Origin: HRBIN16 sp049969495
GTDB lineage: Bacteria; Armatimonadota; HRBIN16
Length of the DNA stretch: 64,000 nt
Direction: 5' to 3'
Assembly: GCA_049969495.1 (NCBI GenBank)
Contig: JBMFOT010000002.1
Coordinates: 27,462 to 91,461, forward strand
The notes beneath the pieces are model-generated. The model saw only the letters and a list, made by a program, of their open reading frames with translations, searched no databases and was not told the DNA's origin. Position numbers and translations under genes: made by a program. Positions 50,900 to 58,782 of the stretch are shown here, piece by piece; the stretch's first letter is position 1; the number at the start of each line of letters is the position of its first letter.

Positions 50900-51800
50900 A
50901 GGTCTCTGCCTCCTTCTTCACGGTGAACCATTGCTCGATGAGCTTCCTGCCGGAGATAGCCCGATGCAAGCCCAGCTCGCGGAAGCCGCCGCCCAGCACC
51001 CAGCCCACCACCTGCGTCAGGTAGAGCACTGGCATGTCTATCGGTTCACCGGTTTGCTTGCGAATCTCCCTCTGATAGGCGTCCAGGTTAAACTGGCAAA
51101 GGGGGCAGATGGTGACGATGGCTTGCGCCCCTTTGCGCTGAGCCTCTTTCAGCAGGATGTAGTTCAACCGCAGGCCTACCTCGTGAATCGTGCCGGTCAG
51201 AGAGCCGCCGCAGCATTTGGTCTTCAGAGGATAGTCGACGGTCTCCACGCCAACTGCCCGAAGCACCTCGTCCATCCGAACTGGTTCGTGGGGGTCGTCC
51301 ACCTCGCCGTAGGGACGCACCGCCTGGCAACCATAGTACGACGCCATGCGCACCCCCTGTAACCGGCGCACGGTCAGTTCTCGCAATCGTTGTGTGCCCA
51401 CGTCGGTGTAAAGCACCTCCAGCGGATGGCGCACGCGCACCGAATCGGGGCGAGGCAACCCCGCCTGCTCCAAAAACCGCTCAACATCCTTTGCGGTCTC
51501 CGGGTAGTGCGCTGCCAACTCCTGGCTCTTGCGCAGGGTGAGATAACATGCGCTGCACGGAGCCAGAACGTCTTTCGTACCGGTTTGATGTGCCAGGGCA
51601 AGATTTCGTAACGCCAGCAGTGTTGCGGATGTCTCGCTAACCGACATATAGGCGGTAGCTCCGCAACAGTTCCAGTCCGACAGTTCCTCCACCGGTATCT
51701 CCAGCAGGCGAAGCGTGGTGAGCAGGCTCTCCTCGTAGGCAACACCGGTAGCCTTTAGTGAACAGCCGGGGTAGTACAGGTACTTGGCAGGGGGCTCCAT
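50892..51800 (-). CDS. hdrB: Heterodisulfide reductase subunit B-like protein
   Basis: 302 aa. Two complete CCG motifs: 'YYPGCSL' with 'WNCCGATAYMS' and 'APCSACYL'; then 'YYGCQAVRP' with 'KCCGGSLTG' and 'CPLCQFN'. In methanogens these bind two non-cubane [4Fe-4S] clusters that cleave the CoM-S-S-CoB disulfide. Both sites are intact, so a disulfide substrate is likely, but it cannot be CoM-S-S-CoB unless the host makes those cofactors. The ATG directly follows the hdrC stop. Confidence 0.93.
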   Translation of the reverse strand: MEPPAKYLYYPGCSLKATGVAYEESLLTTLRLLEIPVEELSDWNCCGATAYMSVSETSATLLALRNLALAHQTGTKDVLAPCSACYLTLRKSQELAAHYPETAKDVERFLEQAGLPRPDSVRVRHPLEVLYTDVGTQRLRELTVRRLQGVRMASYYGCQAVRPYGEVDDPHEPVRMDEVLRAVGVETVDYPLKTKCCGGSLTGTIHEVGLRLNYILLKEAQRKGAQAIVTICPLCQFNLDAYQREIRKQTGEPIDMPVLYLTQVVGWVLGGGFRELGLHRAISGRKLIEQWFTVKKEAETYV

Positions 51801-52376
51801 TTAGTCCACCTCCTTTGACGTGGCGGGGATGAACTGCAGGTCGCCGATGCGCCGGATGCGCTCTTTACGCAGGGATAGCCTGCCGGTACGCCACAGGTCC
51901 CATCCCGTGCGCGCCATCGAGAACAGAACAAACGGGTTGGAACGAAGCGCCATCCGAAACACTACCCAGAACTCCGAGTTGCGCCCGCGACGGCGTACCA
52001 TCTCGCAAAACTCGCGGGCAAGCACAGGGATAGGGAAGCGTTTGGGGTAGAGGTTGCTTCGGATGGCTTCGCGTTTCAGGCGGTACATGATGTCGGTAAT
52101 GCTGATTTTCTGAGGGCACTCTACGGCACACGCATAGCAACTGGCACACAGCCAGATGGTTTTCGAACGCAGTGCATCTTCGCGGAAGCCCTCGCGCACC
52201 AGCGCGATGACCTGACGGGGGGTCAGGTCCATGTAGATGGACAAAGGGCAGGCACCCGAGCAGGTTCCACATTGGATACACGACAACAGTCGCTCACCGC
52301 CGGGCTGCTTTGTGAATTGGCGCGCCCACTCGAGGTCTGCCTCCCTCTGGTAACGTATCTGCCGTTCCACAGGCAT
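51801..52376 (-). CDS. hdrC: Heterodisulfide reductase subunit C-like ferredoxin
   Basis: 191 aa. Two [4Fe-4S] sites: C33, C36, C39, C43 in 'CIQCGTCSGACPLS' and C77, C80, C83, C87 in 'CASCYACAVECPQK'. 'LTPRQVIALVREGFREDAL' between them is standard HdrC. It carries electrons from HdrA to HdrB. First gene of hdrCBA-mvhDGA-protease; AAGGAGG precedes it. Confidence 0.94.
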   Translation of the reverse strand: MPVERQIRYQREADLEWARQFTKQPGGERLLSCIQCGTCSGACPLSIYMDLTPRQVIALVREGFREDALRSKTIWLCASCYACAVECPQKISITDIMYRLKREAIRSNLYPKRFPIPVLAREFCEMVRRRGRNSEFWVVFRMALRSNPFVLFSMARTGWDLWRTGRLSLRKERIRRIGDLQFIPATSKEVD

Positions 52377-52456
52377 TGCCTCCTTCCGCTCGTGATGTCG
52401 GAAATTGATAAATCTATTATATTATATTACTTCACTATACTTAATATTCCGCGTAC

Positions 52457-52485
52457 AGTATATCACTTTCTCATTTGCTATGCAA
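52457..52485 (-). promoter_or_regulatory. Promoter for the hdr-mvh operon
   Basis: Minus strand TTGCAT (52485-52480), 17-base spacer, TATACT (52462-52457). The 80-base leader that follows (52456-52377) is strikingly A/T-rich, with repeated TATAAT-like steps that could bind a redox regulator; I cannot name one. Confidence 0.75.
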
Positions 52486-52529
52486 TAGGTTTTCGTGCCT
52501 TTTTTCACAATATCCATGAAAGCAGGGCG

Positions 52530-52700
52530 GTGCAGGATGAAACCGGCGCCAACCTGTTGCACTATCCGCCGTACGAAGAGATCTCCGAAGCAAAGCGTGC
52601 AATTCATGGTGAGGCGAATGAGCTAATCGGCGGTTTGCTGCTCATCAAGTTTCATAGCGACGAGCTCACTATGGACCGAGTGGGCAGCGCGCCTGCGTGA
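52530..52700 (+). pseudogene. Possible degenerate small ORF in the hdrC upstream gap
   Basis: The 486-base gap 52377-52863 has a codon-like stretch from GTG 52530, giving 56 aa ('LHYPPYEEISEAKRAIHGEA'). It seems to continue in another frame as 'LWTEWAARLREMDNLLHDVG' (about 52666-52730), as if frameshifted. There is no real ribosome site and no family match. Low confidence; it may be a gene remnant. Confidence 0.25.
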
Positions 52701-52796
52701 GATGGACAATCTGCTACATGATGTGGGCGGAAGCGGCGCGAGAGATAGCGAAGAGCTAACGGTTTGTGGTACTTCCCCTCTCTCGGGTCAACCCCT

Positions 52797-52825
52797 GAGA
52801 TGCTTTGCTAACGCTCAGCATGACA
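52797..52825 (-). repeat. Dispersed 28-29-bp element, copy 2
   Basis: Read on the minus strand TGTCATGCTGAGCG, then TTAGCAAAGCATCTC: the same layout as the element at 32394-32421 (TGTCAT-x-CTGA ... AAG-x-ATCTC). Confidence 0.6.
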
Positions 52826-52863
52826 AAAAGCACGCCAGTTCTGTCATTACAATGATACCACCC

Positions 52864-54042
52864 TCAGGCGCACTCGCGCTCGGTCTGGCTATCGGGCAGG
52901 AGGATACCGAACCGGCTACCGACACCCCATTCGCTTTCCACCCACACCCGTCCTCCGTGCGATTCCACCAGGTGCTTCACGATAGACAGCCCCAACCCGG
53001 TGCCTCCTCTGGCGCGGCTGCGTGCTTTGTCCACGCGGTAGAATCGCTCGAAGATGCGCTCCAGATGTTCGTGTGGGATGCCGATGCCGGTATCTTCCAC
53101 CACGATTTCGCTGCCCTCCGGCGTCTTTCGTGCCCGGATGCGCACCTGCCCACCCCGACGGTTGTACTTCACTGCGTTGTCTATCAGGTTCCACAGAATC
53201 TGCTCCAGCTGGTCGCGCTGGGCATAAACGATAAAATCCTCCGGTACGTCCACAACCACGGTCACCTGGGCATCCTCCGCTTGCGTCCGGAGCTGGTCCA
53301 CCAGAGAGCGTACAACACCGCTGAGCTGGATTTGCTGGGTTTGGGGAATGGGACGCGCCTCTGCCTTTGCCAGCACCAGCAGGTCGTCGGTCATGCGGGT
53401 CAACCGTTCGGTCTGCTGCACAATGATGTTCAGGAATCGTCGCTGGGTGGCGAGGTCGTCCGTTGGGTTTTCCAGCAAAGCTTCCGCGTTCGCACGGATA
53501 GCGGCGAGCGGAGTGCGCAATTCATGCGAGACGTTCGCAACGAAGTCACTGCGGATCTGTTCCAGCCGTCGCAGTTCGCTGATGTCTGTGAACACCACCA
53601 GATAGGCTGCCTCGGCAGCATGGGGCGCGGTGGGCAGAGGCAGGATACGCACGAACACTGTGCGGGGATGGGGATGGCTCAGCCGGAGTTCCGCATGTTG
53701 GGGACGTTGAGTCTGCACACAGCGTGTGAGTAACAGATTGAGGTCATAGCACAAGGTGCGTTGCAGCAGGGTTTGTCCCAGCAGCCCTTCCCCCAGCAAA
53801 CGCAGGGCGGCGGGGTTTGCAGAGGTGACGGTACCCTCCGCCGTCACGAGCACTACCGCGTCCTGCAGGGATTCCATCGTATGCTGAAGCAGTGAACGAT
53901 AGTGCTGAAGTTCCGCCGAGAGCTCCTTGCACCTCTGTTGGACAGGCAGAACCTGTTCTTCCATGCGACGCAGCTTTATCGCCAGCACCATGACCGCGAT
54001 ACCCAGCGCCAGCACCAGCAGCCAGGGTAAGAGTGCTATCAT
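52864..54042 (-). CDS. PhoR-like sensor histidine kinase
   Basis: 392 aa. One N-terminal membrane span (about 4-23), a coiled linker, a PAS domain (about 53-160), HisKA with phospho-accepting H173 in 'FVANVSHELRTPLA', and an ATPase domain with 'NLIDNAVKYN' (N box), 'VEDTGIGIP' (G1), 'FERFYRVDKA' (F) and 'GGTGLGLSIVKHL' (G2). No periplasmic sensor loop, as in PhoR, which senses through PstSCA/PhoU. Three bases downstream of the response-regulator gene. Confidence 0.93.
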   Translation of the reverse strand: MIALLPWLLVLALGIAVMVLAIKLRRMEEQVLPVQQRCKELSAELQHYRSLLQHTMESLQDAVVLVTAEGTVTSANPAALRLLGEGLLGQTLLQRTLCYDLNLLLTRCVQTQRPQHAELRLSHPHPRTVFVRILPLPTAPHAAEAAYLVVFTDISELRRLEQIRSDFVANVSHELRTPLAAIRANAEALLENPTDDLATQRRFLNIIVQQTERLTRMTDDLLVLAKAEARPIPQTQQIQLSGVVRSLVDQLRTQAEDAQVTVVVDVPEDFIVYAQRDQLEQILWNLIDNAVKYNRRGGQVRIRARKTPEGSEIVVEDTGIGIPHEHLERIFERFYRVDKARSRARGGTGLGLSIVKHLVESHGGRVWVESEWGVGSRFGILLPDSQTERECA

Positions 54043-54045
54043 GCC

Positions 54046-54723
54046 TCACCCTCGGAACTTGTAACCTACTCCACGCACCGTCAGCAGGTATTTCGGCTTG
54101 CGCGGGTTGGGCTCGATCTTCTCTCGCAGCCAGTGGATATGCACGTCCACCGTGCGCTCTTCGATATACTTCTCCTCGCCCCATACACGGTCCAGCAGCG
54201 TCTGGCGTGAAAACACCTGTCCGGGATGCTCCATCAGGAACCGGAGCAGTTCGAACTCTTTGGGCGAGAGGGAGAGCGGTGTATCGCCCAGACGGGCTTC
54301 ATACCGGCTGACGTCGAGGGTGAGCTCACCCGCTTTCAAGATGGGCGCGGCAACCGGGGCAGGCGCCGACGCACGTCGCAGTACCGACTTGATACGCGCC
54401 ATCAGCTCGCGCATACTGAAGGGCTTGGTCACATAGTCGTCCGCCCCGATTTCCAGCCCTACCACGCGGTCCACCTCCGCGCCCTTGGCGGTGAGCATGA
54501 TGATGGGCACGTTACTGCGCTTGCGCAGAATCTGGCACACCTCGAAACCGCTGCGTGTGGGCAACATCACGTCCAGAATCACCATGTCGGGGTTGTGCTC
54601 GTCGAAAAGGCGCAGAGCCTCCTCCGAGTCGGTAGCGGTAACGACTTCAAACCCCTCGCGCTCCAGCGCGTACTGCAGTGCATCCAGAAGCGGCTGTTCG
54701 TCATCGACGACAAGGATTTTCAT
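54046..54723 (-). CDS. PhoB/OmpR-family response regulator
   Basis: 225 aa. Receiver domain with D51 in 'MVILDVMLP', acidic pair D7-D8, and K100 in 'YVTKPFS'. A C-terminal winged helix from about 130, 'LSPKEFELLRFLMEHPGQVF' and 'VDVHIHWLREKIEPNP', binds DNA. Partner kinase follows on the same strand. Phosphate control is the likely role by similarity of the pair, but no pho box or pst gene is nearby. Confidence 0.93.
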   Translation of the reverse strand: MKILVVDDEQPLLDALQYALEREGFEVVTATDSEEALRLFDEHNPDMVILDVMLPTRSGFEVCQILRKRSNVPIIMLTAKGAEVDRVVGLEIGADDYVTKPFSMRELMARIKSVLRRASAPAPVAAPILKAGELTLDVSRYEARLGDTPLSLSPKEFELLRFLMEHPGQVFSRQTLLDRVWGEEKYIEERTVDVHIHWLREKIEPNPRKPKYLLTVRGVGYKFRG

Positions 54724-54731
54724 TTTTGCTT

Positions 54732-54773
54732 CTCACCCCTCACCCCTCTTCCGCGCGGGAGAGGGGTTGTGAG
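54732..54773. repeat. REP-like palindrome between the barrel-sandwich gene and the response regulator
   Basis: CTCACCCCTCACCCCTCT, a GC-rich centre, then GAGAGGGGTTGTGAG. The arms pair over about 14 bases. It directly abuts the stop codon of the minus-strand gene to its right and is the only sequence before the response-regulator ribosome site. Confidence 0.6.
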
Positions 54774-55901
54774 TTACTCCGCGATAATCTCCACATTGGC
54801 GCGGGGAACAACCACCCGCCTGCCATCCTCTATCTCCGCTTCCAGCACGCGCACCATGGCGCCTGTAGGTATCTCCACCAGCTGCGGAGGCAGGGCGGTC
54901 ACCGTGGCCAGCTTGCCGAAATACGGTTCACGGATGATGCGCACGTGACTGCCAATCTCCAGCACCTGCGCCTCAAATGCGGCACGAGGAAGCGGCTCGT
55001 TCGCCAGCTCGGGGCGGGGCACTATCACCTCCGGGCGGATAACGCCGGCGCGAATCTGGGTTGCGCCGTTGATAGACGCCATCCTGCCCTGCAGGGTGCG
55101 TAGCAGGTTGAAGGTGCGTTGCGCCATGCGGATCTCGCCAAACCCTTCGGTAAGAATCAGCGTCAGGGGGATGTCCTCGTGTCCGGTGATGGCAACGCCG
55201 ATGTCGTACCCTAAAAACTCCACGAGGTCGGTGTCCAGCGTGCCTCCGACGACGATGCCCACCACACCCGTCTCGCCCGCCTTGCGCAGGGCGGAGCCGG
55301 AAATGAAGCTGCCGCCTACAATCACTTTACCTGCCAGGTCGGGGGTGATCATCTCGTCCGTGATGGGCTGGTCCGGGCTATCCACCAGCATCTTGAGCTC
55401 ACCTAGCCGCTCGCCGCCCACACCGAAGATGCCCTGCACCAGCGAACCGTGAGTCTCCACCACCACGCCCTCTTGCGGGATAACCTCCACCACCTTGCCC
55501 GCGATGTACGCCTTCACTTCCAGTGGGGTGGGTTTCTCGCGAATGCCCACGTGCCCGGAGACTTCGGAGACGAGTTCCACCGTGCCTTCGACAGGAGATT
55601 TCACCTCACTGCGGAATAAGCCGAACAGCCCGCGGGACTCCGCCAGCACCGTGCCCACCTGCACGGTATCGCCCACCTTTACCTTCAGCATTCGGGGCAG
55701 CTCATCGGGTTGTACACCGAGCTGCTCTGCCACACGCACCGTTTGCATAATGCCCGGGATTTCCGCCCGGGCGACCACCGTGTCCGGCGTGACCTCCTGC
55801 CCTTCCTGCACCGTCACCGTTCCCTTCAAGGGCAACCGTCGCGTTTTACGAATCAGCGCATGGGCACTGACCGCCAGACCGGGAGTATAGGCAGTTCCCA
55901 A
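54774..55901 (-). CDS. Unknown protein with barrel-sandwich and KOW-like segments
   Basis: 375 aa from TTG 55901, 8 bases after GGAGG; the frame extends to 55970 but that start coincides with the -35 of its own promoter. Three stretches resemble biotinyl/barrel-sandwich hybrids ('EGQEVTPDTVVARAEIPGIM', 'KVGDTVQVGTVLAESRG', 'FRSEVKSPVEGTVELVSEVSG'). A middle domain holds 'GKVIVGGSFISGSALRKAGE', and a C-terminal SH3/KOW-like strand set ends 'GSHVRIIREPYFGKLATVTA'. No attachment Lys motif (M-K) is seen. Family and function unknown; no signal peptide. Confidence 0.72.
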   Translation of the reverse strand: MGTAYTPGLAVSAHALIRKTRRLPLKGTVTVQEGQEVTPDTVVARAEIPGIMQTVRVAEQLGVQPDELPRMLKVKVGDTVQVGTVLAESRGLFGLFRSEVKSPVEGTVELVSEVSGHVGIREKPTPLEVKAYIAGKVVEVIPQEGVVVETHGSLVQGIFGVGGERLGELKMLVDSPDQPITDEMITPDLAGKVIVGGSFISGSALRKAGETGVVGIVVGGTLDTDLVEFLGYDIGVAITGHEDIPLTLILTEGFGEIRMAQRTFNLLRTLQGRMASINGATQIRAGVIRPEVIVPRPELANEPLPRAAFEAQVLEIGSHVRIIREPYFGKLATVTALPPQLVEIPTGAMVRVLEAEIEDGRRVVVPRANVEIIAE

Positions 55902-55941
55902 TACCACAACCTCCGGAATGTTGACAATTTCACCGTATGCT

Positions 55942-55970
55942 AGTGTATCGTGAGAGAGGCGGTGTGTCAA
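55942..55970 (-). promoter_or_regulatory. Promoter of the barrel-sandwich protein gene
   Basis: Minus strand TTGACA (55970-55965), 17-base spacer, TACACT (55947-55942), about 40 bases before the chosen TTG start. Confidence 0.75.
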
Positions 55971-56004
55971 GTCGGAGGCGCGAAGGAGATTGTTAAGGAA
56001 ATCT

Positions 56005-57456
56005 TTATGCCCCTCGCCCGTGCCTTGTCACCTGCTGCCCATCGTAGGTGAAGATGGTTATCTCGCTATCCATGACGGTTTCGAGGTGTACGGGGCGGTT
56101 CCATATCGTGTAGATGTTCTTTAGTGTACGCAGGGTGTAATCCATGTCCAGTGGTTTGCCGTCGTAGTGGTGCTTCAAGTAGAGCTCGCCGCGCCGTCCG
56201 TAGTCGCCGTCTTCTACCGTCACTACCGGCACGCCGAAGTTGGTCATCGAGTCCAGCAAGGTGTCACGCACCTTTTCCCAGTCGGTTTCCTGCACGCGCC
56301 ACACCAGCTCGCCGTCTACCTCTTCCAGTTTGTAGGTATACAGATCCAGCTTTTTGACCAACCCCTCGGTCAGGTATTTGCGCAGGAAGGTCACGTCGCA
56401 CTCCATCTCGCGCACTTCCAGCAGTTTCTTCCAGCCTTCGCCGGTAGGGCGCGGTTGGGGACGCTGTAGCCAGTCGGTTTCGGGTTGCTCTTCCTCCTCA
56501 GGCGGTTCGCCGTTCCAACGCCGCTCGATATCACGCAGAATCTGGTAGCCCACATAGTAGGGGTTCAGGCTCATGCGCGAGCCGGGCGATAGCACGCTAG
56601 AGTGCATCCGGCGAAACTCGATGTGCTCGGCGGGGGTCAGCGGCAGCGCCTCCAGCACCCGTTCGTGAACCAGCGATGCCCAGCCTTCGTTCATGATTTT
56701 GGTGCGAATCTGGGGCAGGAAGTACAGCATCTCCTCGCGCACCATGCCGATAATGTCGCGTTGCCAGTCCTCCAGGTCGCGTGCGTAGTCGTGCAGGAAC
56801 AGCAAAAGGTCTTTCTCAGGCTCCGGCGGGATTCGTTTGGTGGAAGGTGGCTCCGGCGTCTCCACGCGCCCTAACAGGTCGTCGAACTCGCTGGTCGGAC
56901 GGGCTAAGATGGATTTCTGGTGTTCATACTCTCTCGGGTCGCGCCGACGGTAGGCAGGCTCTACCGGGTCGATGTGCTCTTCAATGCTGAGCACCGCATC
57001 CAGAAACTGTTCCACCCGTTGCGGACCATGCTCCATCTCATACTGGCGGATGCGGTCGGCGTGCAGACGGGCGCGTTCCACCATACGTCGGTCGGTATGC
57101 GCGAAGTAGGTATTGTTCTTGAAGAAATCCGAGTGTCCCAGCACATGTGCCACCACCAGCTTATTCGCGATGAGCGAGTTGTTCTCCAGCAAAAACGCCT
57201 GCGAGGGGTCGGTGTTGATGACCAGCTCGTAGATGCGGGCGACGTTGTATTCGTACATCGTTTTCTGGCGGTGGTAGTCGCGCCCGAAGGTCCAGTGCGA
57301 GAAGCGGGCAGGCAGCCCATACGCACCGATTTCATAGATGACGTGTGCGGGCACGAGCTCAAAGTGCACCGGGAAGGGGTCCAGCCCCATTTCATGCACC
57401 TTCTCCCATGCCTGCTCGATGAATTTTTCCAGCTCGGCACGTTCTTGGCTAGTCAT
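56005..57456 (-). CDS. spoVR: SpoVR family protein
   Basis: 483 aa from ATG 57456, overlapping the yhbH stop (ATGA). 'DPFPVHFELVPAHVIYEIGA' and 'SHWTFGRDYHRQKTMYEYNV' with 'AHVLGHSDFFKNN' are family landmarks. 'YYVGYQILRDIERRW' and 'LLDSMTNFGVPVVTVEDGDY' follow. SpoVR/YcgB acts in spore cortex formation in Bacillus and in stress or nutrient sensing in E. coli; its chemistry is unknown. Last gene of prkA-yhbH-spoVR. Confidence 0.95.
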   Translation of the reverse strand: MTSQERAELEKFIEQAWEKVHEMGLDPFPVHFELVPAHVIYEIGAYGLPARFSHWTFGRDYHRQKTMYEYNVARIYELVINTDPSQAFLLENNSLIANKLVVAHVLGHSDFFKNNTYFAHTDRRMVERARLHADRIRQYEMEHGPQRVEQFLDAVLSIEEHIDPVEPAYRRRDPREYEHQKSILARPTSEFDDLLGRVETPEPPSTKRIPPEPEKDLLLFLHDYARDLEDWQRDIIGMVREEMLYFLPQIRTKIMNEGWASLVHERVLEALPLTPAEHIEFRRMHSSVLSPGSRMSLNPYYVGYQILRDIERRWNGEPPEEEEQPETDWLQRPQPRPTGEGWKKLLEVREMECDVTFLRKYLTEGLVKKLDLYTYKLEEVDGELVWRVQETDWEKVRDTLLDSMTNFGVPVVTVEDGDYGRRGELYLKHHYDGKPLDMDYTLRTLKNIYTIWNRPVHLETVMDSEITIFTYDGQQVTRHGRGA

Positions 57457-58619
57457 GCTTGGTTTACCTCGGGATGCTTGCTGAAGAACCGCTTGAGCGC
57501 GGGCCAAACCTCCTCTTTGTTGGTGATGCGCACCAGCACCACACGCGGGTCGTGGGCAAACCGTTCGTACAGCGCCTGTCCCAGCGGGGCGAAGGCGTCG
57601 GTATGTCCCCACAGCTCATCCGCTATCTCGCCGTAGCCGATGAGGTTGCTGATAGATGCCATCTTCTCTACCAGTTGCACCACTTCATGGTCGCCCCAGT
57701 TATAGCCATCGGAGAAGAGGAAAGGATAGATATTCCACTCGCGCGGGTTGTAGCGTTTGTCGATAATGTCCAGAGCGAGTTTGTACGCCTCCGATAGCTT
57801 CGTGCCGCCTGAATCGCCTGCTGCGAAAAACTCGTGCTCGTCCACCTCTTTGGCGATGGTATGGCAGGTGATGAACACGATTTCGGTGTTCGTGTATTTG
57901 GTGCGCAGGAAGCGCAGCATCCAGAAGTAGAACGAGCGGCAGATATACGCCTCGAACTCGCCCATACTGCCCGATACATCGCGCATGGCGAAGATGACGG
58001 CGTTGCGCTGGGGCTCGGGAACCACTTCCCATGAACGGAACCTGCGGTCCTCGGCATGTATCTTGAAGCCGGGTTTGCCCTGCTTCGCGCTGCGCTTATA
58101 TGCCTCGATGAGCGTGCGTTTGCGGTCGATATTGGCAAGCGGTCCCTTGTGAGCGATGGTATTGAACTGCGTGCTATCCGCCATAACCTGCTTGCTCCCT
58201 TTCTCCTGCAGGTTGGGCAGGTGTAGGTCTTCGAACACCAGCTCCATCAGCTCCTCGATGGTGAACTCTGCCTCATAGAAGTCCACACCGGGTTCGGTGC
58301 CCGCCTGCTTGCCCATGCCCTGTTCCGGCACCGTTTCCTGTCCGAGGATGTCGCCCGGCTGCGTGCCTCCTGTGCCCTGCCCCACACGCTTGCCCGCGTT
58401 GGGGTCGAAGCGGATACGTGGCAGCTCCAACCCGCGGATGGGTATCTTCACGATCTTGCCGTCGTGTGCGGTAATGATGTCCTGCTGGCTGATGATTTCC
58501 CCCAGGTTCTGTTTGATGACCTCCTTCACCTTTTCATTATGGCGCTGGCGGTCGCGCTCTGCCCGGTGGTGCAGGTCCCATGGGTCCTGCGAGAGCAGGA
58601 ACGGCGGAAGATGCCACAT
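57453..58619 (-). CDS. yhbH: YhbH/YeaH (DUF444) family protein
   Basis: 388 aa. Positively charged N-terminal third with 'RAERDRQRHNEKVKEVIKQN' and 'GKIVKIPIRGLELPRIRF'; then a von Willebrand A-like domain with the metal site 'MRDVSGSMGEFE' (D-x-S-x-S) and 'GGTKLSEAYKLAL'. It is always linked with PrkA and SpoVR and is thought to help that kinase system. The 163-base gap to prkA is filled by REP-like hairpins. Confidence 0.94.
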   Translation of the reverse strand: MWHLPPFLLSQDPWDLHHRAERDRQRHNEKVKEVIKQNLGEIISQQDIITAHDGKIVKIPIRGLELPRIRFDPNAGKRVGQGTGGTQPGDILGQETVPEQGMGKQAGTEPGVDFYEAEFTIEELMELVFEDLHLPNLQEKGSKQVMADSTQFNTIAHKGPLANIDRKRTLIEAYKRSAKQGKPGFKIHAEDRRFRSWEVVPEPQRNAVIFAMRDVSGSMGEFEAYICRSFYFWMLRFLRTKYTNTEIVFITCHTIAKEVDEHEFFAAGDSGGTKLSEAYKLALDIIDKRYNPREWNIYPFLFSDGYNWGDHEVVQLVEKMASISNLIGYGEIADELWGHTDAFAPLGQALYERFAHDPRVVLVRITNKEEVWPALKRFFSKHPEVNQA

Positions 58620-58643
58620 ATTCTGTCACCTCTTTGCTTTTTC

Positions 58644-58782
58644 TAACCTAACCCCCCATCCCCTTTCCCTACGAGGGAAGGGGGCGTTCGGATCGAGGCT
58701 CCCCCTCTCCTCGCAGGAGAGAGGTTGGGGGAGAGGTCTGATGCATAACCTAACTCCCATCCCTTCCCTACGAGGGAAGAGG
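58644..58782. repeat. Three REP-like hairpins between prkA and yhbH
   Basis: Units 1 (58644-58684) and 3 (58746-58782) share TAACCTAAC-CCCATCCC and a TTCCCT-ACG-AGGGAA hairpin; unit 2 (58701-58722) is CTCTCCT-CGC-AGGAGAG. Unit 3 ends exactly before the prkA stop codon. The hairpins could stabilise the upstream mRNA end or dampen yhbH-spoVR expression relative to prkA. Confidence 0.75.

Noticed and set aside
45861..52376. Hdr-Mvh operon considered as evidence that the host is a methanogenic archaeon
   Set aside because: The surrounding genes (flagellar basal body, TolC, PilT, sigma-70-type promoters, cdsA) are bacterial.
52702..53733. 343-codon plus-strand frame over the histidine kinase
   Set aside because: Antisense to the kinase gene and begins in the repeat-containing gap; no ribosome site.
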